A stretch of DNA of 64,000 nucleotides from Laccaria trichodermophora (GCA_018417955.1 JACTVC010000034.1:124001-188000), one strand, 5' to 3'; numbered from the stretch's first letter, positions 12,736 through 24,058 are shown. Translations and numbers: made by a program. Notes: generated by a model from the sequence alone, not told the origin.

Positions 12736-13087
12736 TTACTCGAATCATTCGAGTATTCATCTTGCTGTGGAGCATTGGTTGCTTGCTGAAGGGCGTCAGG
12801 AACTTGAAGCCAGACGCTCAGTGTCAGTGCATGTGAACATGTGAATAGGGCCATGGTAGACGGGCTTAAAGGCATTAAGACGCTTTGAAGATGGCCGACA
12901 GGTTCATTGAGAAAGCGTTTGTCTTTGGAGGGACTGTTCGATGGGAGAATACGTTGAAGGGTAGTCTACACTCACAATGAATAAAACTGACCTCTGTGAC
13001 GACAATGCGGCCCAACTTCGTACTACTCGTCTTTCAAAAGTGGTAGTCTTGCGCGGAAAGGGTTCCGAGAGTTCCGAGCGCCCAACG
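12736..13087 (+). repeat. Duplicated upstream segment, CpG-normal copy
   Basis: This stretch matches 23720-24058 over its length (for example GTTCATTGAGAAAG.GTTTGTCT and GGAGGGACTGTTCGATGGGA). Here CpG sites are kept; in the other copy most are TpG or CpA. Here the segment leads into the NLR-like gene; there it leads into an F-box gene remnant. Confidence 0.75.
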
Positions 13088-13212
13088 TTGTTGAGCTGTG
13101 AGTGAGCGCCTGTGCACAAAACGTGTTCCGGCAAAATGCGAAAGATGCCTCATGGTCAACTTCATGCACGTTGTCACTTCTTTCCTTCGCCCCCATCTGG
13201 TACGCTTACAAC

Positions 13213-16192
13213 ATGAGTGGAAATCAGGTCCTACAAGGTGCTCAGAACGTCAGTATCAGTGGTGGCACAATCATCGCTGCCGATTCTGTACGTGAAGTTC
13301 TCTGATGCTTCTTATCACGAGCCAACTTTCAATCTGTATCTTGCGCAGGTCAAAATTTACGCTAGCGCTGGCAACAGGGCAACATCTGGTGCAGCAATTC
13401 CCATCAAACCAAACTCCAGCATCCGGTTCACAGGCCAGACCAACGTTCTCGCAAAACTGAGGGAATATTTTACAGCTGAAAGCAACGATAAACACCGTCC
13501 TAGGAAATTCTTTTTGTTGTACGGCATGGGGGGGATTGGGAAGACTCAGATCTGTTTGAGGTTCATTGAGGAGATGTCTGGCTGGTGAGTACCTCAACAT
13601 AGCACCTAATCCTTGTCACTGATTCAACCCCCCAGCTTTTCTCATGTTTTCTGGATTGATGCATTTTCAGTTGATACAATCACACAGGGACTGAAGGGAA
13701 TCTGCAACCTTCCTGAGGCTCTGTTTTCTTCACTGGATGGCTCACCTCAGTCTGCTTTGTGGTGGATCAGCTCTCTGGGAGATAATTATGCAATGGTTTT
13801 TGATAATGCTGATAATCTGACACCTGATGAACTGGAGGAATATTTTCCATCTGGGCTAGGGGGAAATATCTTGATAACTAGTCACAACTCTGGTCTTAAA
13901 CATTTGACTTCACATGAGAATTCTCTGGAGGTGAAAGAGATGGAAGAAAATGATGCCATCTTATTACTATTAAAAGCTGCTGGCTTAATTGAATCTCAGG
14001 GAAGTTTACAAGCTGAGGCTTCCAAGATTGTGAATGAGCTCTGTTGCCTTCCTCTGGCTATTGATCAGGCTGGTGCTTTCATTGCATATGGGGGCACAGA
14101 CATCAGAGAATATCTCAAGGAATATTTTCAATACAGAGAGAGATTATTATCCTACCCAACTTACAAAGGGGCATCTAAATATAACAGATCTGTGTATGGA
14201 ACTTGGGAGCTTTCATACAAAGAAATTCAACAAAGAGCTAAAAGTGATGATCCTCAAAGAGCTGAGGCAGCTGGTGGTGCAATGCTTCTTCTGGCAATGT
14301 TTTCATTCTTTCATTTTGATGGGATTAGTGAGGATATCTTTTTCTATGCTGCTACTCAAGAGCAAGAGAAAATTAGAGATAATGAGCAAAGATCTACTTT
14401 ACCTCTTGCAAGTTCTGTTTTAGATCACACACTGCTTCAGCTAGATGAAACAGGACAGTGGGATAATTTCATCTTCAAAGAAGGACTTCGAATGCTACTT
14501 TCATTTAGCCTTATAAGGCTGGGGTCACTGAAGAGTGTGTATGCTGTCCATCCACTTATTCATACATGGGGAAGAGACAGAATGACCCTAGAAGAAAAAC
14601 AGAAAAACAGTCTAATGGCATATGGAATGTTAGCTGGCTGTCTGCTGTGGGATTTTGATAAGCAGCCATATCAGTTCAGAAGGATTTTGGTCACTCATTT
14701 AAAAGCCAATATACAGCATAGTATAAGGGCTTTAAAGGGGGGGATCATTGACAGATACTTTGATGATGCTCATGAAAAGTTTGGGAGATTGTTGAGTGAA
14801 CAGGGATGTGATAGTGAAGCTGAGAAGTTTAACATTCAAGTGCTGGACAAGAGAAGCAAACTACTTGGAGAGGAGCATCCTCAGACAATCTGGGCCATGG
14901 GTAATCTTGCAAATACATATGCAAGTCAAGGAAAATATTCAGATGCAGAGAAGCTCCAAACAAAAGTACTGAATATGAGACAAAAACTTCTTGGAGGAGA
15001 GCATGCAGATACAATGAGTGCCATGAATAATCTTGCACTTACATACAAGAGTCTGGGAAAATATGCAGATGCAGAGAAGCTACAAATCAAAGTTCTCTAC
15101 TTAAGAAGTAACCTTCTTGGGAGAGAAAACCCAGATACAATTTTGGCTATGGGTAACCTTGCAGCTATCTATGAGAGTCTAGGAAAATATACAGATGCAG
15201 AGAAGCTCAAAGTCCAAGTTCTAAATATGGAATGTAAAATTCATGGGGAAAATCACCCAAATACAATTAGTGCCATGAATAACCTTGGAAATACATATGC
15301 AAGTCTAGGAAAATATGCTGATGCAGAGGAGCTGCAGGTCAAAGTTCTAGACCAAACAATCAGAATTCTTGGAGAGCAACACCCAGATACAATCTCAGCT
15401 CAGGCCAACCTTGCAATTACATATGAAAATCTAGGAAAATTTGCAGATGCAGAGAAGCTCAAAATCCATGTTCTGGATATGAGAAAGATAGTACTTGGGA
15501 AAGAGCACCCAGATACAATTTTAGCTATGGGTGACCTGGCAGTTACATATGACAGTCTAGGAAAATATACAGATGCAGAGACACTCAAAATCCAAGGTCT
15601 AGATCTAGCAAACAGATATTTTGGAGAAGAACACCCAAAGACAATTACTGCCATGAATAACCTTGCAGCTACATATGCAATGTTAGGAAAGTTTGCAGAG
15701 GCAGAGGAGCTACAAATAAAAGTTGTGGATTTGAGAAACAGAATTCTTGGAGAAGAACATCCAGATACAGTCTCAGCCCTGAGCATCCTTGCAAATGTAT
15801 ATGGGAGTTCAGGAAAATATGTAGATGCAGAAAAGCTTGCAATCAAAGTTTTACATCTAAGAAATATACAACTTGGGGAAGAGCATCCATATACAATTGG
15901 TGCCATGAATAACCTTGCAGCTACATATTGCAGCCTAGAGAGATATCCAGATGCAGAAAAGCTGCTAATCAAAGTTTTGGATCTAACAAAGAGACATCCT
16001 GGAGAAGAACACCCAAATACAATCATGGCCATGGGTAACCTTACAGCTACATATATAAATCTGGGAAAATATGCAGATGCAGAGAAGCTACAAAGTCAAG
16101 TTGTGGACATAAGAAGCAGGATTTTTGAAGAGGGACATCCAGATATAATCAAAGCTATGGGATTACTTGCAGCAATTAGATCTTGGAAATGA
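13213..16192 (+). CDS. NLR-like NB-ARC/TPR STAND ATPase
   Basis: Three exons (13213-13287, 13349-13584, 13636-16192; introns 61 and 51 nt, in frame) encode 955 residues. The N-terminus is a short Gly/Ser-rich segment (GAQNVSISGGTIIAADS), a form often seen ahead of fungal NLR domains. NB-ARC motifs follow: P-loop GMGGIGKT, kinase-2 YAMVFDNAD, RNBS-B-like GNILITSHN, GLPL-like CCLPLAIDQAGAF, and the MHD-like VHPLIHTWGRDR. From about residue 430 some eleven kinesin-light-chain-type TPRs of 42 residues repeat, each with GEEHPxT, AMNNLAxTY and GKYADAEKL. Such proteins are thought to act as cytosolic sensors in fungal non-self recognition; this one has no recognised effector domain. Exon 3 holds a single CG dinucleotide (14489) and Arg is otherwise AGA/AGG only, while exons 1-2 are rich in CG. 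The reading frame is intact. Confidence 0.85.
14820..16180 (+). repeat. 126-bp coding repeats (TPR array)
   Basis: About eleven consecutive 126-bp (42-codon) units inside the NLR-like gene. Units keep GCAGATGCAGAGAAGCT and CACCCAGATACAAT with few changes, so neighbouring units are alike at DNA level. This favours unequal exchange and length variation. Confidence 0.8.
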
Positions 16193-16724
16193 ACAAAGGA
16201 AACAGGTGAGTTGAGTCAATTTAAGTATTTTTTATACTAGCTCATTGTATTTACAACATTGCCAGTAAACTTTCTGAAGTTGGATAGAAAGGTATTGTAA
16301 GATTCCAACATAACTCATCATATTTTCTGATTTAGGTTCAACAGATGTGTTATAGTAGTAGTACATATGGTTATCTGGCTACCTTGTTATATCTGTATGT
16401 ATGTAAAGGTGAAAGTGTGAAGTGCATCTGCAGGTGTGAAGTGTATGATATTATTGTTTGTTTGGTTATGTCTTTCTTACCCAGATAGCCAATATCTAAT
16501 TTCAATTCTAGTTGTTTCTTTTTCCTTGTGGTCTATGGTGATCAGAGTGTGACTTACCAACTGGAGCCAAGGAAGTAGGGCTGCACACCATCCATCTGAC
16601 AGACACAGGTGTTGACAGGGGTGGTTCAAATGGCAACTGTCTGTTTGAATTACTGTAGAGAGATGAGAGCAGGGAGCAGGAGTGTATTGTGACTCAGTAC
16701 ATAACATTGTATGACCTTTTAGAA

Positions 16725-17305
16725 ACATGGCTGGATCTTCTGGGAACATTGCCTAACCTCCCAAAGAATATACTTACCATCTGATACTTTTGATATTTTC
16801 AAATACATGTCATGATACTTCCAGGAACATTGTATGAACTGCCAGGGAATATGTCCACTTTGTACTACCATCCAAAACTTCAAATACACCAAAATACACA
16901 TGAAAATGAAGGATCTTGGCAGTTGTTAGTGCTGAAAGCTTTGTTTGACCCCCTGGGAACATTTTTTGACTTTCTGAAAACATTGCCTAACCTTCTGGAG
17001 ATATTGTGTGATGTTCTGAGAACATTGCCTGACCTTCCAGGAACATTGCATGGCCTTCCAAGGAATATACTTATCATCCAATACTTTTCATACATGTCAA
17101 AATATAAATTTTCCACAGCCATCAGTGCAAAAATATGTCTTTGAACATTTTATGAACTTCCAGGGAACATGTGCACCCAGGATTATCATCTCATACTTAA
17201 AATTCACCAAAATACATGTGAAAATGAAATATTTGATTTCTTGTTACTGGCAAAATTGTTATTTGACCCCCTGGAAACATTGTCTGACCTTCTGGAAACA
17301 TTGAT
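16725..17305 (+). repeat. Degenerate tandem repeat, ~21-bp core
   Basis: The core CTGACCTTCCAGGAACATTG recurs in variants (16735, 16820, 16955, 16975, 17015, 17035, 17160, 17268, 17288), partly within a larger unit that also repeats AATACACATGAAAATGAA. CpG is nearly absent. No gene is supported between 16193 and 17760. Confidence 0.6.
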
Positions 17306-17763
17306 GAGATAACTCTAGCATCTTGTGAAATGCAGGGAAGGAGAAAGAGTATTTAAATACAGGGTATATTTAAATACAAGAAATCCATGGACATGGATAA
17401 CTTGTTTGTGCCTAGGGCTTGCCCATCTCATTCAAGTCAGATCTTAAATAAATATAATGATAGAAAGATCTGAAGAGACAAGCAAGCACCTGAGCATCTG
17501 ATGTGCAAACAACCAGCTATACCAGCCAGAGTGTGAGCTCACAACAAGCAGGTTGGTTCAGCACAGAAGAACTACCCAGTCAAGTGGCACTCTGGGAGAA
17601 ATTTCATGAGATTAATACACAGGTACATGTGGGATTACAAAAGATGGGAGTACAAGGGACAATTGGGAGGGATTTTTGGTGCAGAATATATATACAAGGT
17701 GTTTGGGAGGAATTTGTCAGCCCAAAATATAGATACATGGTGGATGGTAAAGAGAAATAAGGA

Positions 17764-19041
17764 TCACAAGGTGAGGTTCCCATCAGAGGCGGCAATAAGT
17801 GCTGAGGGAATTTTGTTATAAAGGCGAAATTGTTCAAAGATTGTGGCAAGCGAGTTGATGTGGGACTTGCTGTATGCTTTTGATGTGCTCATTGGAAGGA
17901 TTTCTTCCATGGTGTGCCAATAGAGCAAAAAGGTGAGTGATGTCCAGCCACCTGTTGCAGCCACAATCTCAGGTGGCATGCCAGCAAGGAGGAGTTCAAC
18001 AGCTCCCCCAATGTGAAAGCTATGCCCAAGAACATGGGCAAGCATAGCAGACAACCAGATACCAGTACAAAAGTTGAGGAATTCATGTTTAGAAAGAATT
18101 TTTGATTGAGAAGAGGCAGTTGTGTATGCAAACAGGGGGGCTGGCAGATCTGTGGAGGAGTTGACAAAGAGATGGTTTTTTAAAGCTGCTGGAGAGGTGC
18201 TGAGTGACTTGCAGGAAGCACAGAGAATGCATAGACATGAAATGATGTGGTGGTGTGAACTGGAGAACCTACAAACACGATGTGACATCTAAATGTGTAT
18301 GTAAACCCTCTGACCCCGAACACCAGGAGGATGGAGTATGCATCTGCCAGGATGCACTACTCCACTGCAACAGAGTAAAGGATATCGTCATGCACTGTCA
18401 GAATCACTGAGGCACCAAGCTCTTTAGTTGTCTTGGTCCCAGGGATGTGAAAGTTTGTGGAAGATGAGCCATCACACAACATATGAAAAGTGATCCTGAA
18501 GAGGTATGAAGAAGAATATATAAAAAAAGAAGGGAGTAACATACATGACAGAGTGAAGGACATGATATTTTTCATCAAATGCAGCAGCAGTAGTAACTGC
18601 TAGCTCACCCAGCTGTTGGCAGCTGAAAAAGGTACACAGGGCAAGAGCCCAAACTGCAGCATGGAAAGGGGTAGAAAGATTAAGAATGTGGTGAAGAGCC
18701 AGGAGGTGTTCAATGGAAACAGGAGCCTGAAGAGCACATTTGTGTTTGGTACCCTCCTTATTAGCAGATATCCTGGCCAGCTGAACCCAGTCATCATCCC
18801 CAAACCAAGGCACATGATTAATGACATGCCATGCACAAATACCAGAGAGCCAAGAGTGTATGGTATTTCCTGCCTGCCTACCCTTGTGCTCACCAATAAA
18901 GGCACAAAGGAGAGGGTAAGAAGCAGGCATCTGTGCCTCTTTGTCAATACCCCAAGTATCACAAAATTGGGTAAAGCACAACATGCCAGCAGCATATGTG
19001 GTCTTTGTGTTAGGTGTGTAAGCACCATGGATTGACATCAT
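17764..19041 (-). pseudogene. DIRS-type tyrosine recombinase, decayed
   Basis: Reading from 19041 down, the SAM-like N-terminal part is YTPNTKTTYAAGMLCFTQFC, then WLSGICAWHVINHVPWFGDD and FHAAVWALALCTFFSCQQLG. After an intron-like gap near 18490-18545 it continues FHIPGTKTTKELGASVILT, and at 18000-17890 GHSFHIGGAVELLLAG and SLTFLLYWHTMEE. The fold order R..HxxR..Y of tyrosine recombinases is clear. The Arg before LGE is Gln (CAG), and the Arg of HxFR is His (CAC). Both fit a CGN-to-CAN change, so the enzyme should be inactive. A premature TAG and a gap near 18240-18360 add to the decay. It belongs with the RT fragments upstream on the same strand. Confidence 0.8.
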
Positions 19042-20035
19042 AGCACTGTTGACAAGATGTGGAGGAAGAGAGGCGATGAGGTGATGTCAGTGATGAGCAG
19101 CATGCAGCGTATCCCAGGTGAACAAACAATCTGCAGCAGCAACATGAGGGCGCAGTGAGTTTTGAGAAATCTGGCACCCAGTGTGAGGTTTGTGAGGTTT
19201 GATAGATCAGGACATCAGAGATGGGAACTGAGTAACAGAAAGAGATAGAATAGGGAGAGGATTTGGTGAGGATGAAGGAGTAGTAGATGAAGGTGGAGCT
19301 TGAAGGCAGCCCATTCATCACTAATAATGATCCCAATACCCATGATGTAGAGGCATCAACATACAACCCAAGGTCAGATAAAGGACCAAGGGGGTGAAGA
19401 GATCGGTGTACCCCTGGCAAGGTAAGTTTAACTAACCACCACTTCAAGTCAGTGATCAGAGAATGTGGAGGGTATTTTGTGAGGAATTCATCACCATGGA
19501 AGGTGGAAGCAAAATTGGAGAGAGAAGGCAGGTGGGAGTGGCCATCAAGGTGAACAAAGGCAATGTGACAAAGGGAACCATGGATCTTCTCAACGTTGTG
19601 CAAATGGCAAGGTTGGCCATCAAAGTCAATCAGGAACTGGAGGACACGCTGATGAAACTTATTCCTCTTCCCTTCTGGTAAGCTGACACACTTCCAAGGG
19701 ATATCCCATAGAAAACCAATGAAAGTGGTGACAAAGGAAAAGCATTCATTGCCTTTTTTGTCATGCCAAGGTATCCCCAAGGAAGAGATGCAATGGAGCA
19801 TCTCAGTACGATCATAATCATAACAAAAGTCACCCTCAACAAATGAGCCTGAGGGTGAAGGGAAATGGAAGGTTTTCAAATCATCTTCATACTTTGGCAC
19901 TGGAAAGACCCCTTCAGCTCTCCAGATGTCAATGACAGCATTTGCTATCATACCAGCATTACTGCTAGCACAAGCAGCTCCAAAGGGGTGAGTGTGGTTG
20001 ATAAAGAAGTCATTAGATATGCCTTGGACAGAACA
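19010..20035 (-). pseudogene. DIRS-type reverse transcriptase/RNase H, C-terminal part
   Basis: The frame reads FFINHTHPFGAACASSNAGM, then MIANAVIDIWRAEGVFPVPK and the RT catalytic YEDDL. It continues with YDYDRTEMLHCISSLGIPWH, FVTTFIGFLWDIP, the VEKIHGSLCHIAFVHLDG segment, and LYVDASTSWVLG at the RNase H start. This is the typical Agaricomycete DIRS polymerase. At about 20035 homology stops abruptly after VQG; the missing upstream part resumes at 21400, so the gene is split by about 1.36 kb of other DNA. Confidence 0.8.
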
Positions 20036-21399
20036 CTAGTCAACAACAACCACCACCCACCGACCTGTGGTAGGTTCAGTGTTGCGTTCCGGTGGAGACT
20101 TCAAGCTCAGGCACTCATCTCTTGTCGTTAGTCAATCACTCAGTACCACCCTGAATTTTGGGTGAGGTTTTGGCACTCAAACACAACTCAAACACAACTT
20201 TTTTTACCCATCTCCACCACACCTTTCTTGCCCCATGACCGTGTTTCCTCTCACCTCTAATCTTCCTCCTTTTCAACCTCATGCTCCCCTTCGTACCTCT
20301 AGTAATTGTGCCCCAAACCGACTTCTCTTCATCTTCCCTTATTGCTGCCGTCTTCCCCCACCCACCTCCAGTGCAGCTTGTGCTCGCTTTCGCCTCAGCT
20401 GCCAAAAGTCTTCCCAGATTCACCTTCCAGACTCAGTTCAAGAATGAAAACACATTCATCACACATGCATTCATGCCTGACAAACTCTTCACACAAATCC
20501 ATTCAACGTCATCCAATTTACTTAACTTGCATCCATCCATATCCGACCCTGTACCCTCCCTAAAATTTGCACACTTCTCTTCCGCCTCCCTTACAATGGC
20601 CTGGTCAACCCAGGGATATCTTACCTGATGCTGTCTTCTTGTTCTCGACAGTCAAGTGTTTGAACACCGGAATATGGAGACTTTACATAATCCTTCTTAG
20701 CATGACCACTCTATCTTTCGTCACACCACTGTAGGCCATCCTCCCTCAGCTTAGTCACACATTTGCTACCTTCATTCACTGATCTGTCGAGGTATACTTT
20801 TTAGTTACCTTAGTCTCTTAGTAGACATAGGCAGGTGTCTTATTGTAACATTTGTAACAAGCCAAGGTTTGTGGGAAGGGAGGACAGGACATGTGTGGTG
20901 GAACTTCTTAATATTGAGGGTGCACACCTGTGTGCCAGGAGGCACATGAGAGATCTACATAAGAGCAAAAGGCATAAGCAAGATGTACAGCAGAAGGTAA
21001 TAGATCAGAGAAGAGCGTAAGCATAGAATATGCATGCACAAGATGATATATACTCAATGCATAGGAAAGGACATCACATTTAACACATCAAAGAGCCATC
21101 AGACTCAATGTGTGAAAGAGGAAATCATCACACTCAGCACATGGAAGAGGAATCATCATGCTTGATGCATGGGAGATGATCATCATGCTTGACACATGGA
21201 AGATAATCATCATGCCGACAACGTGGAACAGGAGGATGGTCAAGAGACCTGAGTAACTTGCCCATGTGGCAAAAATACCCAAAGAGTGACTGGACACAAG
21301 GCCAGCACTGATAAAGAAGGTGTCTCCATGCACAAAATGCAAAGGAGACACGAAATGAAAAGGAAAGAAAGAGGGGGAAAAAGAAACAGAAGAAAGAAT
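20036..21399. mobile_element. Foreign segment splitting the DIRS polymerase; contains tandem repeat
   Basis: This segment separates two halves of one RT reading frame. The part from 20040 to about 20790 keeps many CG dinucleotides, unlike the DNA on both sides; the rest is CpG-poor. At 21095-21240 about five units of a 28-30 bp repeat (ATCATCATGCTTGACACATG type) occur. I found no clear terminal repeats. On the DIRS strand the left junction reads GTGAGTTATTC, which looks like a splice donor, so part of the segment could be an intron with a later insertion. No convincing ORF. Confidence 0.45.
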
Positions 21400-22108
21400 A
21401 ACTCACAATTTCAGCTACTTTCAATGTGGTATCAAAACGTGTTGGGAAGTTGTCCTTGTGGATATGGGAGTTGACAGATGAATGAAGTTTTGAGGACTTT
21501 GAGAGGTGTTGACAAACCCTCAGCTTGTCAGGTACACCTGGCTCTTGCAGCTAAATGGACACAAGGAGGGAGGAGGATTGAAAGGGGTTGCACAGAATCT
21601 TCTCAGTGACAGCATGAGAGAAAGGACCTGAAAGCCTGCCAGACTTGATCTCTTGAGTAAGGTAATCAGAAACAGTTTTGGGGTAGGCAATGATGGAAGG
21701 GTTATTAGGCATAACAATGGTCTGGGAGAGGGAAGGCATGTACCCAATGGGAAAGCCAAAGTGCAAATTGAAGGGAAGGAGGGGATAGCTGTCAAGAAGA
21801 TCATGTTTGCACAATAGGAATTCAAAGGCATTGGGGTTGTATGGATGTAGGATCTTGTCAAATAGAATAGACTCCTCTGGAGAGGTAGAAGACAGAGGAG
21901 GGCAAGGAATAAGTGAGGCAGAAAAATTGGAATAGGAAAGATGAAGGGATAGCAAGGCTTGAACGAACACATCAGTTAGAGGGTCAGGAATCACAGGTCC
22001 ATGAGAAGGTGTGGTGGCACTTACTCCCACAGAAAGAGCAGAGGTGGGCACATTTGTCCTTCTGGGAACATGGGTGGCTACACACCTCAGAGGTTCCAAC
22101 TGATACAT
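21400..22108 (-). pseudogene. DIRS-type polyprotein, RT N-terminal part
   Basis: The frame gives ILHPYNPNAFEFLLCKHDLL, FGFPIGYMPSLSQTIVMPNN, KSGRLSGPFSHAVTEKILCN, then (after a lesion near 21550) EPGVPDKLRVCQHLSK and DNFPTRFDTTLKVAEI. These are the conserved segments just upstream of the DIRS polymerase palm. The order and strand match the RT fragment at 19010-20035. Confidence 0.7.
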
Positions 22109-22249
22109 ATGACCCTGTTGTCAGGGCTGAGGAGGTTGTGGTCACTGTATTTGGACCACACTGCCTTTCCATCACTCTTGAGTTTGATGATGATGGTGCT
22201 GTCAGTGTGATGGGTCATGTTGTGGCCTCGCTCAGCACAAATGAGGCAG

Positions 22250-23218
22250 TCAGGCATCAAGGAGGAAGACTTGCTGCTGCCTGCTGAAAAGGGCTGGGAG
22301 AGACATGTGGCTACAAGTCAAGGAGAGTTCTTTGCCATGATGGGTAGAGAGTTTCTCAATATCAAGAATAACTGTGCCTTTTGTCTCACCAGGATTTGGG
22401 TTAGTCTTTGTTGTTGGGAGGGTGGACACCTCAATGTTTAAGATATTCAAATTTTTGTTGAGAAAGAAAAGGAGCAGCACAGTGATACAGACTTCAGTAT
22501 CAAAAAGGCTTTGTGGAAAAGTAGCCTGTCATGGGACTCTGACAAGCCAGGGTACCATCTTCTGGCCATTCATGCAACACTGTTTCACAATCCTAGCCTC
22601 CTTGGCAGAAAGTTTAACATTGTCATTACCTTTCCTCTTCTTTGCCTTATCTTTAATCTCTTTGTCAGTGATCCATCAGGCAAGTTTGGAATAGATCAGG
22701 GTTGGGAAGGAGGCAGCAAAAGAAGGGATGCAAAAGCAGTTAAGGTTGGCTTCATCAAGGGAAACCAGGGAAACCTCATCAGATCCAGGCACAGGGTGGG
22801 CAGTAGGATCAGAAATATGATCAAAAGTTTTCCTAGATCTCACAGCATTTTTCTCCTCAATCTCCTTGTTCATGTGAAGGATAGACACCAAAGGGAGATT
22901 TTTAAGCATTTTGATAATAGCCAGGGAGGTGTGAGTGTGGGGAACACAAGGAGGAATAGCCAAAGAGTCAGTGACAGGTGCAGCAGCTGTCTGAGAGGCA
23001 GGTGTAGCTGCCATCTGAGGAGCAGGTGTGGTAGCCATCTGAGAGAGAGGGGTACTGGCAGTCTGAGAACTTTCAGTGGTAGGAGAGAGTTGAGAAGTTT
23101 GAAGGCTATCAGCCATCATGAAGTCAAAGAACAAGCAATGAAAAAATTCAAAAAATTCAGTGAGGCTGAGGACTCTTTTTTCCCCCATTGAAAGCAGGAG
23201 GGCAATACTGAGTTCCAT
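22250..23218 (-). pseudogene. DIRS-type gag-like region, decayed
   Basis: A Ser/Thr/Pro/Ala-rich frame (23218-22676, with repeats of the type PAPQMAATPASQTAAAP) is followed by broken frames containing KAKKRKGNDNVKLSAKEARI and IEKLSTHHGKELSL. Position ahead of the RT on the same strand and composition suggest the gag-like ORF of the DIRS element. It is heavily decayed and assigned mainly by context. Confidence 0.45.
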
Positions 23219-23719
23219 ACTACAACAACATATTCTGGGGTAACCCTAACCTTGCATATTTCTATATGGCCATCCTACTCAACAGTGGTGCACATATACC
23301 ACAACATGTTGGTGAACCTGGTCCAAATCATCTCATATGAAATTGAAAACATTAGAGGGTAACTGTAACTTACAAATTCTTTCATCTGGCCAGTGAGATC
23401 TCATCTTTCTTTAGATGTAGCTTTCAGCAGAATGTAGATATCACATGTGCAAGTCATTTTTTTAGCTATAGCTTAGGATGAAATTATTTTGGCCCAATAA
23501 TCAATACCTTGACCATTAGGATATTCATTTACATATGTATATAGTACTCACAATTGGGCCACACTATCCCAACTAGATGTAAAAGCACAAATTGGGCCCA
23601 CCTACATTCCATAGCATACATCTGTTTTGGGCCCATTGGGGTGGCCCTATGGTCCATAAGTACAATTGACCATGTGGAGTACTGTTGGTCTATACTGTGA
23701 CTTGTGAGTAGTTGTGACA
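23219..23719. other. CpG-poor non-coding DNA, no gene seen
   Basis: Contains several GGGCC-centred words (TTGGGCCCA near 23593, TTGGGCCCATTGGGG near 23630), with no ORF of note. Confidence 0.4.
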
Positions 23720-24058
23720 TGACTATACTCAAATCATTTGAGTATTCATGTTGCTGTGGAGCATTGATTGCTTGTTGAAGGGTGTCAGAAAGCTAGACAC
23801 TCAGTCTTGGTGCATTTGAATAGGGCCATGGTAGATGGGCTTCAAAAGGCAGCAAGACACTGCAAAGATGGCTGACTGGTTCATTGAGAAAGTGTTTGTC
23901 TTCGGAGGGACTGTTTGATGGGAGAATACATTGAAGGGTAGTCTATGCTAACAACAAATAAAAAAGACCTCTGTGACAACAATGTGGCTTGACTTCACAG
24001 CTTGCCTTTTAAGTGTGGTATTCTTGTGCAGAACTTGGAAGGACATCAGATGCCCAAC
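23720..24058 (+). repeat. Duplicated upstream segment, CpG-decayed copy
   Basis: Counterpart of 12736-13087. Changes at former CpG sites include TTCGAG to TTTGAG, GCCGAC to GCTGAC, TTCGAT to TTTGAT, TACGTT to TACATT and GACGAC to GACAAC. It runs directly into the F-box remnant starting near 24080. Confidence 0.75.

Larger units (their letters stand above)
17764..23218 (-). mobile_element. Decayed DIRS-like retrotransposon
   Basis: Gag-like, RT/RNase H and tyrosine recombinase segments lie in order on the minus strand, split at 20036-21399. CpG is strongly depleted in the coding remains. Terminal repeats (split direct or inverted in this class) were not resolved, so the ends given are those of recognisable coding sequence. 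Confidence 0.75.

Noticed and set aside
12300..12875. Minus-strand frames of 191 and 117 residues
   Set aside because: Ser/Leu/Pro low complexity caused by the purine-rich plus strand; no splice logic and no homologue.
15400..16032. 210-residue minus-strand frame
   Set aside because: Antisense of the TPR array; open only because of its periodic composition.
18616..19681. Plus-strand frames over the DIRS region
   Set aside because: Antisense to recognisable recombinase and RT sequence.
20835..21020. 61-residue frame with CNICNK
   Set aside because: Only one Cys pair, no further ligands, and inside a segment that interrupts a transposon.
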